Source of the DNA: Pedobacter jeongneungensis
Lineage (GTDB): Bacteria; Bacteroidota; Bacteroidia; Sphingobacteriales; Sphingobacteriaceae
DNA length: 64,000 nucleotides
Assembly (NCBI RefSeq): GCF_000633455.1
Contig: NZ_AYMG01000010.1
Coordinates: forward strand, 124,001 to 188,000
Direction: 5' to 3'
Made by a program: the position numbers and the translations under genes. Below are positions 52,141 to 61,061 of this stretch, piece by piece; the first letter of the stretch is position 1; every line of letters starts with the position of its first letter. Below the pieces are notes generated by a model. That model did no database searches, had not been told where the DNA came from, and saw nothing but the letters and a program-made list of their open reading frames with translations.

Positions 52141-53841
52141 TTAATTAAGGCTTTGGGTAGCATAATAGTTGGTAACGATCCAATAATTACCTATGGCGAC
52201 CAAAATAATATAATTCCACTGTTGCGGAAGTACTTTAGTAGGCTCGCCCTCTATGACATCCATTGGATCTGATTTAACAATTACCGAATAGTTAGATTGG
52301 TTATGATTATCAATTCTCTTTATGATGACCTGTTTTCCCTGATGAGGAAGACTACCAGACAGTTGAGGTAAATTTACTTCTACATCACCGGTAGATGCAT
52401 TTATCAGCTCTATATCTTTAGTCATATCCAAAGTAAAGCTAGCGGTAGAAATTCTTATTGATTTTTCAACAAGCCCAATCGTTCCGCTAACAATGGGTAA
52501 AACTAAACGCGCTATATTATTTTCTAAAAATCCCAGCCTTAGATTGGTTGTAGTACCATTAGACATACTTGCTACACCAAAACCTTCTTCTGTAAAAGCA
52601 GCTTGCATTTGGTTTGCCGGATTGAATGTATAAAATAGTCCCCCATTTACATATGAAACTTTATTACCATCCCTGTACTCCTGATTTCCCTCAAATTGAT
52701 TTCCACCTGATAATTTGGCGTAGCCAGAGCCTGCTGCAGTAACATCACTTAATAAGGCTATTATACCATCTTTATCCTGAAAATTCTGAGTCCTATCTGC
52801 CGTTAAGGCTGTTTGATTAATAGTGTTTATAAAGCTGTTATTACCAAAAGATATATCACCAGATTGCAATTGTAAATAACGTCCACTTGTTAATTCTGTA
52901 AGTCTGATAGCGCTGTTCGTATCCTCAGCAGAATTACTCTCTAATCGTTGGCTACCCGTGAAGGTATTATCTGTATTAAGTTGAGCAAATCCATTAGTTG
53001 AACGAATCAGGCTATCAGCGTATTTTTTAGTTATCAACACATTTTCATCATTGACGCCCCAATTACCTGAATAATCTTCAGCATATACTGCACCTTTTTT
53101 AAGTAAATCGTCTTGCAGTACAATACCGTCCTTTTCACTAACCCTAACGTGAGAATAACCTGTAGAATAACCTACGCTCAAATATGCACTAAGTTCTTTT
53201 TCTCCTGATTGACTATTAACAACCTGATTTTCCTGTAGCTTTATTTCACCTTGAATATTATTGTAGTATTGATCTTTATTGGTACCCAGTGTTGAAATAC
53301 CAGCGTATCCATTACTTAACGAAAAGCTACCATTTGTGTAAGTTGGGCTGTAGATATTAATATAATCATTATATGTTCCCCCCAATTTGATATCTCCATT
53401 GCTTATTGTCAAACCGTTAGACGCAGTCAAGGCTGGCGCAGATCCAGAAAGTAATAAATCTACCTGTTCTTTAGTATAAAACTGAGTCAAATCAGCTTCT
53501 ACAGCAGGCCTCCACGCTACCCCATCATAGATATAAAGTACCTGATCTATAGTGTTGTAAAACAGGTTCGCACGTGTGCCACTTCCTGTTAAAGTGTTAA
53601 TTGGACCAGCAGGTATAGAAAGATTGCCAATATTATGAGCGTTGAGATCACTAAGATGAGTTTCGAAAGCTTCTTCATCGGCCTTTTCGTCAAAACGGGC
53701 ATCCAGATTCTCAATAGAACTTGCAGGGATCACTTGGTCCTTATGCCAAAAGCTATCCCAGGTATCCCAAAATTGCTGCTGAGTAGGTTTTAAACCGGTT
53801 TTAAACCAGTTTTTTATTGTATTTAAAGTTTGTTTTGCCAT
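52141..53841 (-). CDS. Tail fibre with shared N-terminal anchor, copy 1 (566 aa)
   Basis: I use the ATG of MAKQTLNT, as in copies 2 and 3; an upstream in-frame ATG (MHLLKKIT) would add 8 residues. It shares the anchor and the IPAGPINTLTGSGTRANLFY module with copy 3, then has a long unique beta region (GLTISNGDIKLGGTYNDYIN, GYSTGYSHVRVSEKDGIVLQ, GYAKLSGGNQFEGNQEYRDG) and ends NYWIVTNYYATQSLN. It is probably the main receptor-binding fibre, given its length. The shared 5' DNA of the three genes would allow recombination. Confidence 0.8.
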   Translation of the reverse strand: MAKQTLNTIKNWFKTGLKPTQQQFWDTWDSFWHKDQVIPASSIENLDARFDEKADEEAFETHLSDLNAHNIGNLSIPAGPINTLTGSGTRANLFYNTIDQVLYIYDGVAWRPAVEADLTQFYTKEQVDLLLSGSAPALTASNGLTISNGDIKLGGTYNDYINIYSPTYTNGSFSLSNGYAGISTLGTNKDQYYNNIQGEIKLQENQVVNSQSGEKELSAYLSVGYSTGYSHVRVSEKDGIVLQDDLLKKGAVYAEDYSGNWGVNDENVLITKKYADSLIRSTNGFAQLNTDNTFTGSQRLESNSAEDTNSAIRLTELTSGRYLQLQSGDISFGNNSFINTINQTALTADRTQNFQDKDGIIALLSDVTAAGSGYAKLSGGNQFEGNQEYRDGNKVSYVNGGLFYTFNPANQMQAAFTEEGFGVASMSNGTTTNLRLGFLENNIARLVLPIVSGTIGLVEKSIRISTASFTLDMTKDIELINASTGDVEVNLPQLSGSLPHQGKQVIIKRIDNHNQSNYSVIVKSDPMDVIEGEPTKVLPQQWNYIILVAIGNYWIVTNYYATQSLN

Positions 53842-53870
53842 TGTTATTTTTTTGAGAAGATGCAATACAT

Positions 53871-54044
53871 CTATTTCGGTGTTTCGGTTTTCCAGGCGCC
53901 TTGTTCTTCGTTGGGTAACAATTGTGCTAATACCCTAAAAGCATAATCTAATAATCGACTGTCTGCACGGTTTAATGGTAAAGCTGCAGTAGCCTGATAA
54001 ATAATATCAAATGCCTGCGCCGGTGTTAATTTTTTTTCGTCCAT
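53871..54044 (-). CDS. Small protein between collar and fibre genes (57 aa)
   Basis: Starts MDEKKLTPAQAFDIIYQATA and ends PNEEQGAWKTETPK, with a helical middle (LNRADSRLLDYAFRVLAQLL). The ATG and TAG lie in a spacer that otherwise has nothing. The helical, soluble, acidic composition recalls short tail-fibre assembly proteins, but I do not recognise the family. It lies 62 bases after the collar gene and 30 bases before fibre copy 1, in the same orientation. Confidence 0.65.
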   Translation of the reverse strand: MDEKKLTPAQAFDIIYQATAALPLNRADSRLLDYAFRVLAQLLPNEEQGAWKTETPK

Positions 54045-54105
54045 TTTATGTGATCTTGTTAATTATAGAGTTGAAATACTAAATATTTCAATAAGCTTTC
54101 GACTA

Positions 54106-54972
54106 TTAGTCTAAGCCCGTAACCTGGTTGGTTTGGAGTTTCATGATGTAAGCCAGCACATAAAATGGGGGCATGTTGTTATGCGCCATACCGCCCCCTG
54201 TATCTGTAGTAAAAGGATTGGTTGCATCTACTGAGTTTCGTCCACTACCCCGGTCAGCGGTATAACTTTGACCGATATTTCCACCAATGAGTTGATGATG
54301 ATGTGGTGGTATTTGCTCAATGGTTAAAGTATGGGTTTCAGAACCACCAATACCAGGACCAACAGCACGTGATCCTCCTGCTCCATAAACAAAGCGATCG
54401 ACCAGATTTGGTGTGCCATTTTGACCATTACACAATGCCCAGCCTGTTGGGATCGCGTTAATTGCACCACTCCATATTACAATGGCTCCTGCAGGAAATT
54501 GAGCTTCTATTTTATCGTTTAAAGTTTTTACCGCTTTTGAAGTTGCTAAACTATCTGTTGTATCAAAGTCAATTGCCGAGCTAACCTGTGTAGGCAGATC
54601 TTTAAACGCGGCAAGGTTTTTTAAACGTGAAAGACTTGCCCAGGCAATGGCATTTGTTCCGGTACCGAAAGAGGCATAGCGGGTAAAAAACACATCTTTA
54701 ACCTGCCCGTTCTCGAAAGGGCGTGTTTGTTTATCTTCACGAATAACAATATTAGTCTGAAGTAAACCTCCCTTAAAAGGTAATACTTCATTGTTAATTA
54801 CGATATAACCATCTGCTACCGTAGTTCCGGTGGTTGCACAACCCGATAGGATGTAGTTATCGCCACCCAGTGCAGCAATGGCCTGCAATGCTGTGTAAGC
54901 AGTCTGCATAAAATCCAGTGTATCTGTTTCGAGTGGGAAACCACCGGTTTGCTGTAAATTTATTTGATTCAT
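54106..54972 (-). CDS. Tail collar fibre protein (288 aa)
   Basis: It has a phage tail collar domain: PAGAIVIWSGAINAIPTGWA followed by LCNGQNGTPNLVDRFVYGAG, then the metal-binding HHH in PPHHHQLIGG, and the C-terminal AHNNMPPFYVLAYIMKL. These are features of T4 gp12-like short fibres. The N-terminal ~130 residues (FMQTAYTALQAIAALGGDN) would bind the baseplate. It overlaps the gpI-like gene by 4 bases (ATGA), so translation is coupled. Confidence 0.9.
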   Translation of the reverse strand: MNQINLQQTGGFPLETDTLDFMQTAYTALQAIAALGGDNYILSGCATTGTTVADGYIVINNEVLPFKGGLLQTNIVIREDKQTRPFENGQVKDVFFTRYASFGTGTNAIAWASLSRLKNLAAFKDLPTQVSSAIDFDTTDSLATSKAVKTLNDKIEAQFPAGAIVIWSGAINAIPTGWALCNGQNGTPNLVDRFVYGAGGSRAVGPGIGGSETHTLTIEQIPPHHHQLIGGNIGQSYTADRGSGRNSVDATNPFTTDTGGGMAHNNMPPFYVLAYIMKLQTNQVTGLD

Positions 54973-55436
54973 TCTTTTTCAATATTATAGCGTTTGCCCG
55001 CCAGTTTATAAAAATCTATCATTGCTTTTAACTGGTATATGTTGTTTACCAGATCGAAATCTTGTGGGATTACCACCCTAAAATCGACGCCTGTATCGGC
55101 ATAATCCCCTACCTGCAGCAAATAGCTTAAGCCTAAGTATTTCTGTTTTTGTTCTGCGCTGGTATAAATGTATTTGCGCTGATATTTGTTCCCATTCGTA
55201 ATTTTAATCCTTCTTTGCCCAGGATCAAAAGCATCATTTAAAGCAGCCCGTAAGTAACATACCTGACCATTATGGGCCAGCTTATATAAATTATCTAGTC
55301 TTTTATTGTACCATTGCTGATGCAAGGTTGTTATTGGTGTTGCCAAAGCCTGTAACCATGCAATAAATACCGGTTTCCTCAAAAAGGTGGGAATAAGCAG
55401 GATGACGAGTTTATTGATATCTATCGTATACCACAT
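54969..55436 (-). CDS. Baseplate/tail protein, gpI-like (155 aa)
   Basis: It lies between baseplate J and the collar fibre, the position of P2 gpI. The protein starts with a hydrophobic stretch (LVILLIPTFLRKPVFIAWLQ) and has NGQVCYLRAALNDAFDPGQR in the middle. There is no strong motif. It overlaps the J gene at the start by 26 bases. The gpI call rests on position. Similar 150-aa proteins are found in tail clusters of this phylum, as I recall. Confidence 0.6.
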   Translation of the reverse strand: MWYTIDINKLVILLIPTFLRKPVFIAWLQALATPITTLHQQWYNKRLDNLYKLAHNGQVCYLRAALNDAFDPGQRRIKITNGNKYQRKYIYTSAEQKQKYLGLSYLLQVGDYADTGVDFRVVIPQDFDLVNNIYQLKAMIDFYKLAGKRYNIEKE

Positions 55437-56268
55437 ATTTTATTAGATCAAAATTTACAACTTCAAAATATCCCGACACGGGTATTTTCTTTACATCAAT
55501 CGCTTCGGGTGCTGCATAGGTGGTTGAATTATTCTCATCATTGATCCAGCTGCTTTCCGCACTGTCTATCTGTGGGATCAATACCCCTTCTACCTCCTGC
55601 AAACGATCTACCAGGTGAGCTAATACTAATTCACCATTGAATGGCAGTTCTTTTAAATATTGCTTTATAGCTTCTTCTACCGGTTTACCCCCGCTTATAA
55701 TGCTGTTTCCCCAGGCATCCAGAACCAAAGGATCGTAATAAACCTTCATGTTCAGATACAGTTTATCAGGTAAAAAATTAATGGTGTTAATGTTCACCCC
55801 AGCATCTTTAATTTCGGCGATATAGGCTTTAAAGCTTTCTTTTTGCACATCGCTGATCGGACTTAATATGCCACCGTTTTCGGTAGCGATTTTAACAATT
55901 ACGACACCTTCTTTAGACTCTGTTACAGCCGAATATTTCACTATTTTGCTAAGTGTCAACTGCTCTTCACTAACATTGGTGTTATCATAAACATCCGAAT
56001 CGGTAACCAGGGGATAACCATATTGAAAAGCCAGTGCCTTTTGGCGGTACCATCGCGCAGTATGCGGTTTTAGTAACGCAATTTTATCGTCGGTTTCTGC
56101 TTTATGAATATCAAACAGTTTTTCGAGAGCATAAATGGAAAAAGCAATAACAAAGGTTATCAGTCTCCAAACTGCTGTTTTACTGGTGCTGGTTAGTTCG
56201 GCTAAATCGGAGTTACTTTCTTTAGCACTAATGATTTCATTTTGAATTTGTTCTATACTTCTTGCCAT
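55411..56268 (-). CDS. Baseplate J-like protein (gp47-type)
   Basis: A 285-aa baseplate wedge protein. It begins MARSIEQIQNEIISAKESN and has KAETDDKIALLKPHTARWYR, then GGILSPISDVQKESFKAYIA, and VPVDA-like internal repeats typical of the J family. It links the hub to tail fibres. Its ATG overlaps the stop of the LysM/gpX-like gene as TAATG. The order spike, small genes, J, gpI, collar follows that of P2. Confidence 0.82.
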   Translation of the reverse strand: MARSIEQIQNEIISAKESNSDLAELTSTSKTAVWRLITFVIAFSIYALEKLFDIHKAETDDKIALLKPHTARWYRQKALAFQYGYPLVTDSDVYDNTNVSEEQLTLSKIVKYSAVTESKEGVVIVKIATENGGILSPISDVQKESFKAYIAEIKDAGVNINTINFLPDKLYLNMKVYYDPLVLDAWGNSIISGGKPVEEAIKQYLKELPFNGELVLAHLVDRLQEVEGVLIPQIDSAESSWINDENNSTTYAAPEAIDVKKIPVSGYFEVVNFDLIKYVVYDRYQ

Positions 56269-56549
56269 TATCTTACAATAAAAGTGCTTAAAACCCTCAT
56301 TTCGCCAATTCCATAATCGGTATCGATGAGGGTTGCTGTTGCTGGTTTATAGTTGTTACTGATGTAGTAGTTTAAAATATCGGAGTCTGCCAGAAGTTCA
56401 CCGCTGAGTGGGTAACTGTTGCCAACCTGAAGGTCGTCTGTGATCGAAATGGCCACATCAAAGCTGAAGTCGATAGCCGCAGCAATACTGCCAGTATGAT
56501 TGAGAACAAAATCCAGAACCGATTGATTATGTAGGGCTTCTTTAGTCAT
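56268..56549 (-). CDS. LysM/gpX-like small baseplate protein (93 aa)
   Basis: It contains ALHNQSVLDFVLNHTGSIAA followed by AIDFSFDVAISITDDLQVGN, the pattern of short LysM/gpX-like tail proteins (LDxxxxxxGSxxAxxDxxxxxxxxITDDLxxGxxY), and later YYISNNYKPATA. It is in the slot where P2 has the gp25-like W, but the gp25 motif is not seen. It overlaps the 100-aa gene by 8 bases and the J gene as TAATG. Confidence 0.6.
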   Translation of the reverse strand: MTKEALHNQSVLDFVLNHTGSIAAAIDFSFDVAISITDDLQVGNSYPLSGELLADSDILNYYISNNYKPATATLIDTDYGIGEMRVLSTFIVR

Positions 56550-56844
56550 GATCTGTATTATTTAACTTTTTATGCTTTTTCAATTCCTCAGTTAGGGCTT
56601 CCACTTTCTCTTCGAGCTCTTTAACCATTTCTTTTGTTTTATTCAACTCTACTATTGCTTCTTTAAGCCGAAGCCCCAAATCATCAACCATCTCCCTGTA
56701 ATACCTTAAAACTTTATCTGCGTTATCGATTTCGTTGGCCTGCAGCTCAGCCTTTTGTTTATTCCGTTGAAAAAACCAACCTCCAAAAGCGGCAATAACT
56801 GCTGTAATTAATTCGCCAACATGTTGTTTAATAAATTCGTCCAT
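56542..56844 (-). CDS. Membrane-anchored coiled-coil protein in the tail cluster (100 aa)
   Basis: An N-terminal transmembrane helix (GELITAVIAAFGGWFFQRN) is followed by a long coiled coil (about 35-93, Lys/Glu-rich). This topology (N-in helix, long helical tail) is like small phage proteins near lysis genes (i-spanin or holin-like), but there is no clear match. The start overlaps the 72-aa gene stop as TAATG. Role uncertain. Confidence 0.6.
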   Translation of the reverse strand: MDEFIKQHVGELITAVIAAFGGWFFQRNKQKAELQANEIDNADKVLRYYREMVDDLGLRLKEAIVELNKTKEMVKELEEKVEALTEELKKHKKLNNTDHD

Positions 56845-57062
56845 TAGCTTAAGGTTGCGTTAAAGGTGCCTGATACCGCTCCGTTAGGTGCAAGCAAACC
56901 GCTGTTATAGGTGATGGTCAACTGTTTGATTTCGTCAATCATACACTGGGCAAGTTTATCCGCTATACGGTCTAAACTAGCTACATAATCTTCCTGTTCG
57001 GTTTGTTCTGCCTCAAAAGCGGCTATGATTTTAGATTTTAATCTATTTTTGTTTAAAGCCAT
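56844..57062 (-). CDS. Small tail-cluster protein (72 aa), unknown
   Basis: It starts MALNKNRLKSKIIAAFEAEQ, with a helical half (DRIADKLAQCMIDEIKQLTI) and a beta-like end (NGAVSGTFNATLS). It lies between the spike and the membrane coiled-coil gene, with only 1 base from the spike stop. The conserved position suggests a baseplate or spike chaperone role, an inference from order only. Confidence 0.6.
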   Translation of the reverse strand: MALNKNRLKSKIIAAFEAEQTEQEDYVASLDRIADKLAQCMIDEIKQLTITYNSGLLAPNGAVSGTFNATLS

Positions 57063-57063
57063 T

Positions 57064-57555
57064 TTAATTATCTTTTAAAAATTGTTCGAACCGGTTTTCT
57101 ATAGCAGAAAACTGTGGTGTATTTACCAGGGCGATGGTAGGGCCTGCATTGGTTGTAAACTTCATGGCTTTGATTTCTTTGATCAGATCCATCATCAGGG
57201 CTTTTAGTGTTTCGTTATTTTTCTGCAATAAAAAACCGTCTTTATTGATTTCAAAAACCACCTCCCCTATTTGTAATACCAATTCTTCTGGCTCACTTAC
57301 AGCCGATATAAACTGCATGTTATAATCAGCATCGATGGGCGTTACCAACACAGTGCTGCCCACTTTTGGATAGAGGTAATACTTTTGTAGTTTCTCATCA
57401 ATAATGGCCGATAACCTGACGTCAGTATGCAAAACCCCATTCTCATCGCAGGTGCAGGTACCTTCTTTTTTATCTACTGCCTTTACCGTCATGATGGTGG
57501 TATCGGTATCCTGTTTACCCAGCAGTTTTATTTTTTTTGCGATCTCTTCAATCAT
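57064..57555 (-). CDS. Baseplate spike protein, gpV/gp45-like (163 aa)
   Basis: A 163-aa protein. The N-terminal OB-fold-like part (TTIMTVKAVDKKEGTCTC, DVRLSAIIDEKLQKYYLYPK) and the C-terminal beta-helix-like part (VLQIGEVVFEINKDGFLLQK) suit a membrane-piercing spike. It overlaps the hub gene as TAATG, as P2 V relatives do. The tip residues that bind iron in gpV (HxH) are not evident, so a separate tip protein may be needed. Confidence 0.7.
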   Translation of the reverse strand: MIEEIAKKIKLLGKQDTDTTIMTVKAVDKKEGTCTCDENGVLHTDVRLSAIIDEKLQKYYLYPKVGSTVLVTPIDADYNMQFISAVSEPEELVLQIGEVVFEINKDGFLLQKNNETLKALMMDLIKEIKAMKFTTNAGPTIALVNTPQFSAIENRFEQFLKDN

Positions 57556-58544
57556 TACTTTTTGTTGGTGGTTAATTTATTGCCAATGCTTACTATTCGT
57601 CTCGCGCCACCCATACCGTAAGTGGTTACTACCTTTTTTATGAAGTATTTCCCCTCACGGTTGGCATGTTTTTTATCAAAAATTTCGACAGCCATTGCGG
57701 GCGCGGCAACGGGTAATAAAAAACTGGTAACGTCTCCGCTGTAGCCACCATATTTTGCAATTTTCAGGTATTCGTCGGCCAGTTTGTCAATCGATTGCTG
57801 ATCGGTAACCACCTTGCTATTGAATTTAAATTCTTCTCCGTCCTTATCTCCGCGCGTAGCCGTTATCTTTTTATTATCCCTGGTGCATCCTTCGCAAATG
57901 ATCTTTACCTTTCTATCATCGCCACTTTTAAATTCGAGCTTATTTTCTATGATGTTGTAGTTAAGATCATAGCTGGCCTTTTGGTTAATGTTGTTCAGTT
58001 CCTGCAGGCCACAATACAGTTCGCCTTCATCGTTAAGGTAAATTTTATAGATTTCCTTAAATTCGTCCTTAATCTGTTTCAGGGCCTGGGCGCCATTTTT
58101 ATCCTTGATGAGGTATTTATTTAGCGCCATTTCGGGTATGTTTGCGGCCAGTTTTAAAGCTGTACCGCTCACAATACTTTCGAGCACTTTTTTTAAAGTA
58201 GTTTTACTTTCACTAAAGGAAGCAGCTTTGCGTTTTAATAACCAGGTGGCATCTTCGCAGTAGATTTCAATCGGTGTAGTGCATTTAATGCGGTCTACAT
58301 AGCCGGTAAACTCTACTCTTTCCAACTTATCTTTATAGCCCAAAACGATTTTAACAGGATCGCCTTTTTTGATCGCTTCCTCTACATATACCGCTTTTCC
58401 AGATCCCTCTTTAATTAAAAACTTGGTCGGCATTTTAATTACCGCGGTATCGGTAATTTCATCTACCGAACGTGTAATTTCGATGTTGTTTATCACCCTG
58501 AATTTATAAACCCCTATTTCAAAGTACCCCTGTAAGACGAACAT
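57555..58544 (-). CDS. Baseplate hub protein, gpD/gp27-like (329 aa)
   Basis: A 329-aa protein with the two-domain pattern of gp27/gpD hubs: KFRVINNIEITRSVDEITDT and VKIVLGYKDKLERVEFTGYV near the N-terminus, later KTTLKKVLESIVSGTALKLA and a C-terminal GKYFIKKVVTTYGMGGARRI. It forms the ring at the tail base on which the spike sits. It overlaps the DUF6046-like gene by 26 bases and the spike gene as TAATG. Confidence 0.78.
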   Translation of the reverse strand: MFVLQGYFEIGVYKFRVINNIEITRSVDEITDTAVIKMPTKFLIKEGSGKAVYVEEAIKKGDPVKIVLGYKDKLERVEFTGYVDRIKCTTPIEIYCEDATWLLKRKAASFSESKTTLKKVLESIVSGTALKLAANIPEMALNKYLIKDKNGAQALKQIKDEFKEIYKIYLNDEGELYCGLQELNNINQKASYDLNYNIIENKLEFKSGDDRKVKIICEGCTRDNKKITATRGDKDGEEFKFNSKVVTDQQSIDKLADEYLKIAKYGGYSGDVTSFLLPVAAPAMAVEIFDKKHANREGKYFIKKVVTTYGMGGARRIVSIGNKLTTNKK

Positions 58545-59139
58545 TATTTAGTGCTTTTGTTACTGATTCGTTAATAAATTTGCCTCTTTCTGATAATTCA
58601 GCGAAGAAAGGCATATCGCTTACTGCACTGATAGTATATTTCTGTACCCCTTCCTGCCCAACCATTTCGTCGAGTTTAAAACTTTTAAGCACAATTTTAT
58701 TGATACCAAAAAGCTCGAAAAAATTGTTTTCCTGTATTTCAAGGGCTTCGTTAACCAGAAATAGATCTTTTACAGTTTTAACTTCTTCAGTTGGATACCT
58801 GCCATCTTCTCCGATACAAACACCTTTGATCTCGATATCATAATCTTCGGTACAGATATACTCTTTTACCGTGCCTGTTCTTCCCTCGCCAACGGTTGCT
58901 GTTTCTACAATCGTTTTTTGCAACGATATCGAAACAAGTGGTTCATTGGGTAGGGTGATGATTTCACCTTCTTGTTTTTTTAAGCTTAACTGCATAAAAT
59001 AAGGCGAACCCAATGCGCTGCCGATGTTATTGATATCGGGCAGGTTGAACATTTTAAGCTTTTTATCAAAGCCAGGGTATGGCGAAGCGATATAACTTAG
59101 ATGGGCCAGCGCTGTTAATTCTTTAATATTTAGTGTCAT
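58519..59139 (-). CDS. DUF6046-like tail/baseplate protein (206 aa)
   Basis: It follows the tape measure gene and precedes the hub, the position of P2 gpU-type or tail-end proteins. Motifs: LGSPYFMQLSLKKQEGEIIT, LVSISLQKTIVETATVGEGR, TGTVKEYICTEDYDIEIKGV, which are typical of the DUF6046 family as I recall. Probably connects the tube end to the hub. Its ATG overlaps the tape measure stop as TAATG. Confidence 0.7.
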   Translation of the reverse strand: MTLNIKELTALAHLSYIASPYPGFDKKLKMFNLPDINNIGSALGSPYFMQLSLKKQEGEIITLPNEPLVSISLQKTIVETATVGEGRTGTVKEYICTEDYDIEIKGVCIGEDGRYPTEEVKTVKDLFLVNEALEIQENNFFELFGINKIVLKSFKLDEMVGQEGVQKYTISAVSDMPFFAELSERGKFINESVTKALNNVRLTGVL

Positions 59140-61058
59140 TACGCAGTTTGCATTAGTGTGATTGAGCCTAACAGGCGGTTTAATTCTTCTTCGAGCAGCT
59201 GGCGCATTTTGGTAGCCCCTTCGCCTGAATTGATGGTATTGATTACGATCTGATCCTGCATTTTGGCGAGGTTGATGGTAATGTGGGAGGTTTGTGTACC
59301 GCCACCGGTAATACCGCTTACAGCATTTTTATTTGCTGGATTAGCTCCGCCATTATCTTTTGGTCCTTTATTATCTCTGGCAAACTTGTCGTAAGAACTG
59401 GTTTCTTTTCCGGCCCCAGAAAGCCCACCCGCTACTTTTTTAATATCTTTAGAAAAGTTTTCTCCGTCAAAAGAAATCCCCAGGTTATTTACTGCACCAA
59501 CAAACTTTTGTACCCTTTGAGCGGTTCCTCGGTAATATGCTTCTGTTTGAGTTTGGTGCTCTGTTCTAAGCCTTTCTATCTCGGCTCCGGCTTCTGTTCT
59601 AACTCCTTGAAAGGCCTTGTCCATAGCGCCAGTTAAATTGCCGTCAAGTGCCATTCCAATGGCTTCACCTAGATTTGAAAAAGTACCAACGATTTGCTCT
59701 ACTACGTTTCGGGCTTGTAGATAGATCATGTTAAAACCATACACCATATTATCAATCCCAAAATTGAAATCGGCACCAATTTGATCCCAAACCAGTGTAA
59801 ATATTGTTTTTAATGCTTCCCATGATTTACCCCAGCCATCGGTATATTTAATCACTAAACCGATGATGGTAATGAGGGCAATAATCCCCAGTACAATCCA
59901 TTCTATAGGATTCATCGCCATGGCTATATTTAATGCTACAACTGCACCTACCACCATAAAAATTGCGGGAGCAAGTGGTGATATCAGGTCAATAAAACCC
60001 GAAATCGCTGTTGATATGATGTCGACTACGAAGAGGGCTCCGGTCAGGGTATCGGTAAAAACCGAAACCCCATTGCTGCTTTCGTCCAAACCAAGCATGG
60101 TTCTTAAAAAATTCCAAACAGAATTGATCACCGGCTGAATCACATTTTGCAAGATTTCGAAAGCCCTTGAAATTATCGGGATAAACTCTAACAAAAATTT
60201 TAAATTGCTAATATCATCAACTGAGTTACCAACCTTTTCCATAGCACCAGCAACGCCATTCATATTCCCAAATTCAGCAAGTGCTGTTTTCATTGCTTGG
60301 CCATTATTTTCGACCGTTTTGGTTACACCATTGAACGAAAGGCGCACTTTATCTCCTGATGCGCTGGCCTCAATGCCAAATTGCTTGAGGGCCTGAAAAT
60401 CACCTTTTTGTGCTGTTAATAATGCAGAACCAACATCTTCAAACTTTTTACCTTTAACGGCAGCCAGATCTCCAAGCGACATCAGCTCTGCCGAAGTGGG
60501 ATTAATTCCATTTTTCGCCAGGTTATCAAATGCGCCCACAACATCTGCTAGTTGAGAAGGAGAATTGGTTACGAACTGTGTAATAGCATTCATGGCTCCT
60601 TCACCAATCTCTTTAGACTGAAAGGTTTCGCTTAAGTTTTTTTTGAAACCATCATATTGCTGGGTTAACTCCAAAATTTTTTTCCCAATTTCGCTTATAG
60701 CGGACACTGCCGGGCTTGACTCTGATGAATCTTCCTGTTTTAGAGAAAGGGATGCCATAGATTCTCTTAAACTTGTTGCTCTTGTTTTTATAGATTTTGA
60801 AAAACTTTCAAAACGGACTTCAGTTCTCTCTATGGTTTGCCTCACCCCAGCAATGGAGTTCTGGGCTCCGAAAGCAACAGCTGTCATTGTCGTCCTCGAG
60901 ATGTTTACAACGCTTGAAGTTGTTTTTTCCACCATCGTTTTTAACTCAACACTAATTGTTCTGAGTTGAGCGATGACCAATCCAACGCTTTCGGCAATTT
61001 TGTTTAAAGCAGGGCTGCTCTGGTCATTTAGCTTAATTAGATATTCAATTGGATTCAT
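59139..61058 (-). CDS. Tail tape measure protein (639 aa)
   Basis: A 639-aa protein that determines tail length. The N-terminal part is helical (LRTISVELKTMVEKTTSSVV and a long coiled segment to about 130), a glycine-containing linker follows, and a hydrophobic membrane-like region lies around 350-430 (LFVVDIISTAISGFIDLISP, AIFMVVGAVVALNIAMAMNP, EWIVLGIIALITIIGLVIK). The C-terminus is helical, ending LLEEELNRLLGSITLMQTA. Its length would predict a tail of about 95 nm by the usual 0.15 nm per residue. It starts 3 bases after the frameshifted chaperone stop (TAATAAATG). Confidence 0.9.
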   Translation of the reverse strand: MNPIEYLIKLNDQSSPALNKIAESVGLVIAQLRTISVELKTMVEKTTSSVVNISRTTMTAVAFGAQNSIAGVRQTIERTEVRFESFSKSIKTRATSLRESMASLSLKQEDSSESSPAVSAISEIGKKILELTQQYDGFKKNLSETFQSKEIGEGAMNAITQFVTNSPSQLADVVGAFDNLAKNGINPTSAELMSLGDLAAVKGKKFEDVGSALLTAQKGDFQALKQFGIEASASGDKVRLSFNGVTKTVENNGQAMKTALAEFGNMNGVAGAMEKVGNSVDDISNLKFLLEFIPIISRAFEILQNVIQPVINSVWNFLRTMLGLDESSNGVSVFTDTLTGALFVVDIISTAISGFIDLISPLAPAIFMVVGAVVALNIAMAMNPIEWIVLGIIALITIIGLVIKYTDGWGKSWEALKTIFTLVWDQIGADFNFGIDNMVYGFNMIYLQARNVVEQIVGTFSNLGEAIGMALDGNLTGAMDKAFQGVRTEAGAEIERLRTEHQTQTEAYYRGTAQRVQKFVGAVNNLGISFDGENFSKDIKKVAGGLSGAGKETSSYDKFARDNKGPKDNGGANPANKNAVSGITGGGTQTSHITINLAKMQDQIVINTINSGEGATKMRQLLEEELNRLLGSITLMQTA

Positions 61059-61061
61059 TTA

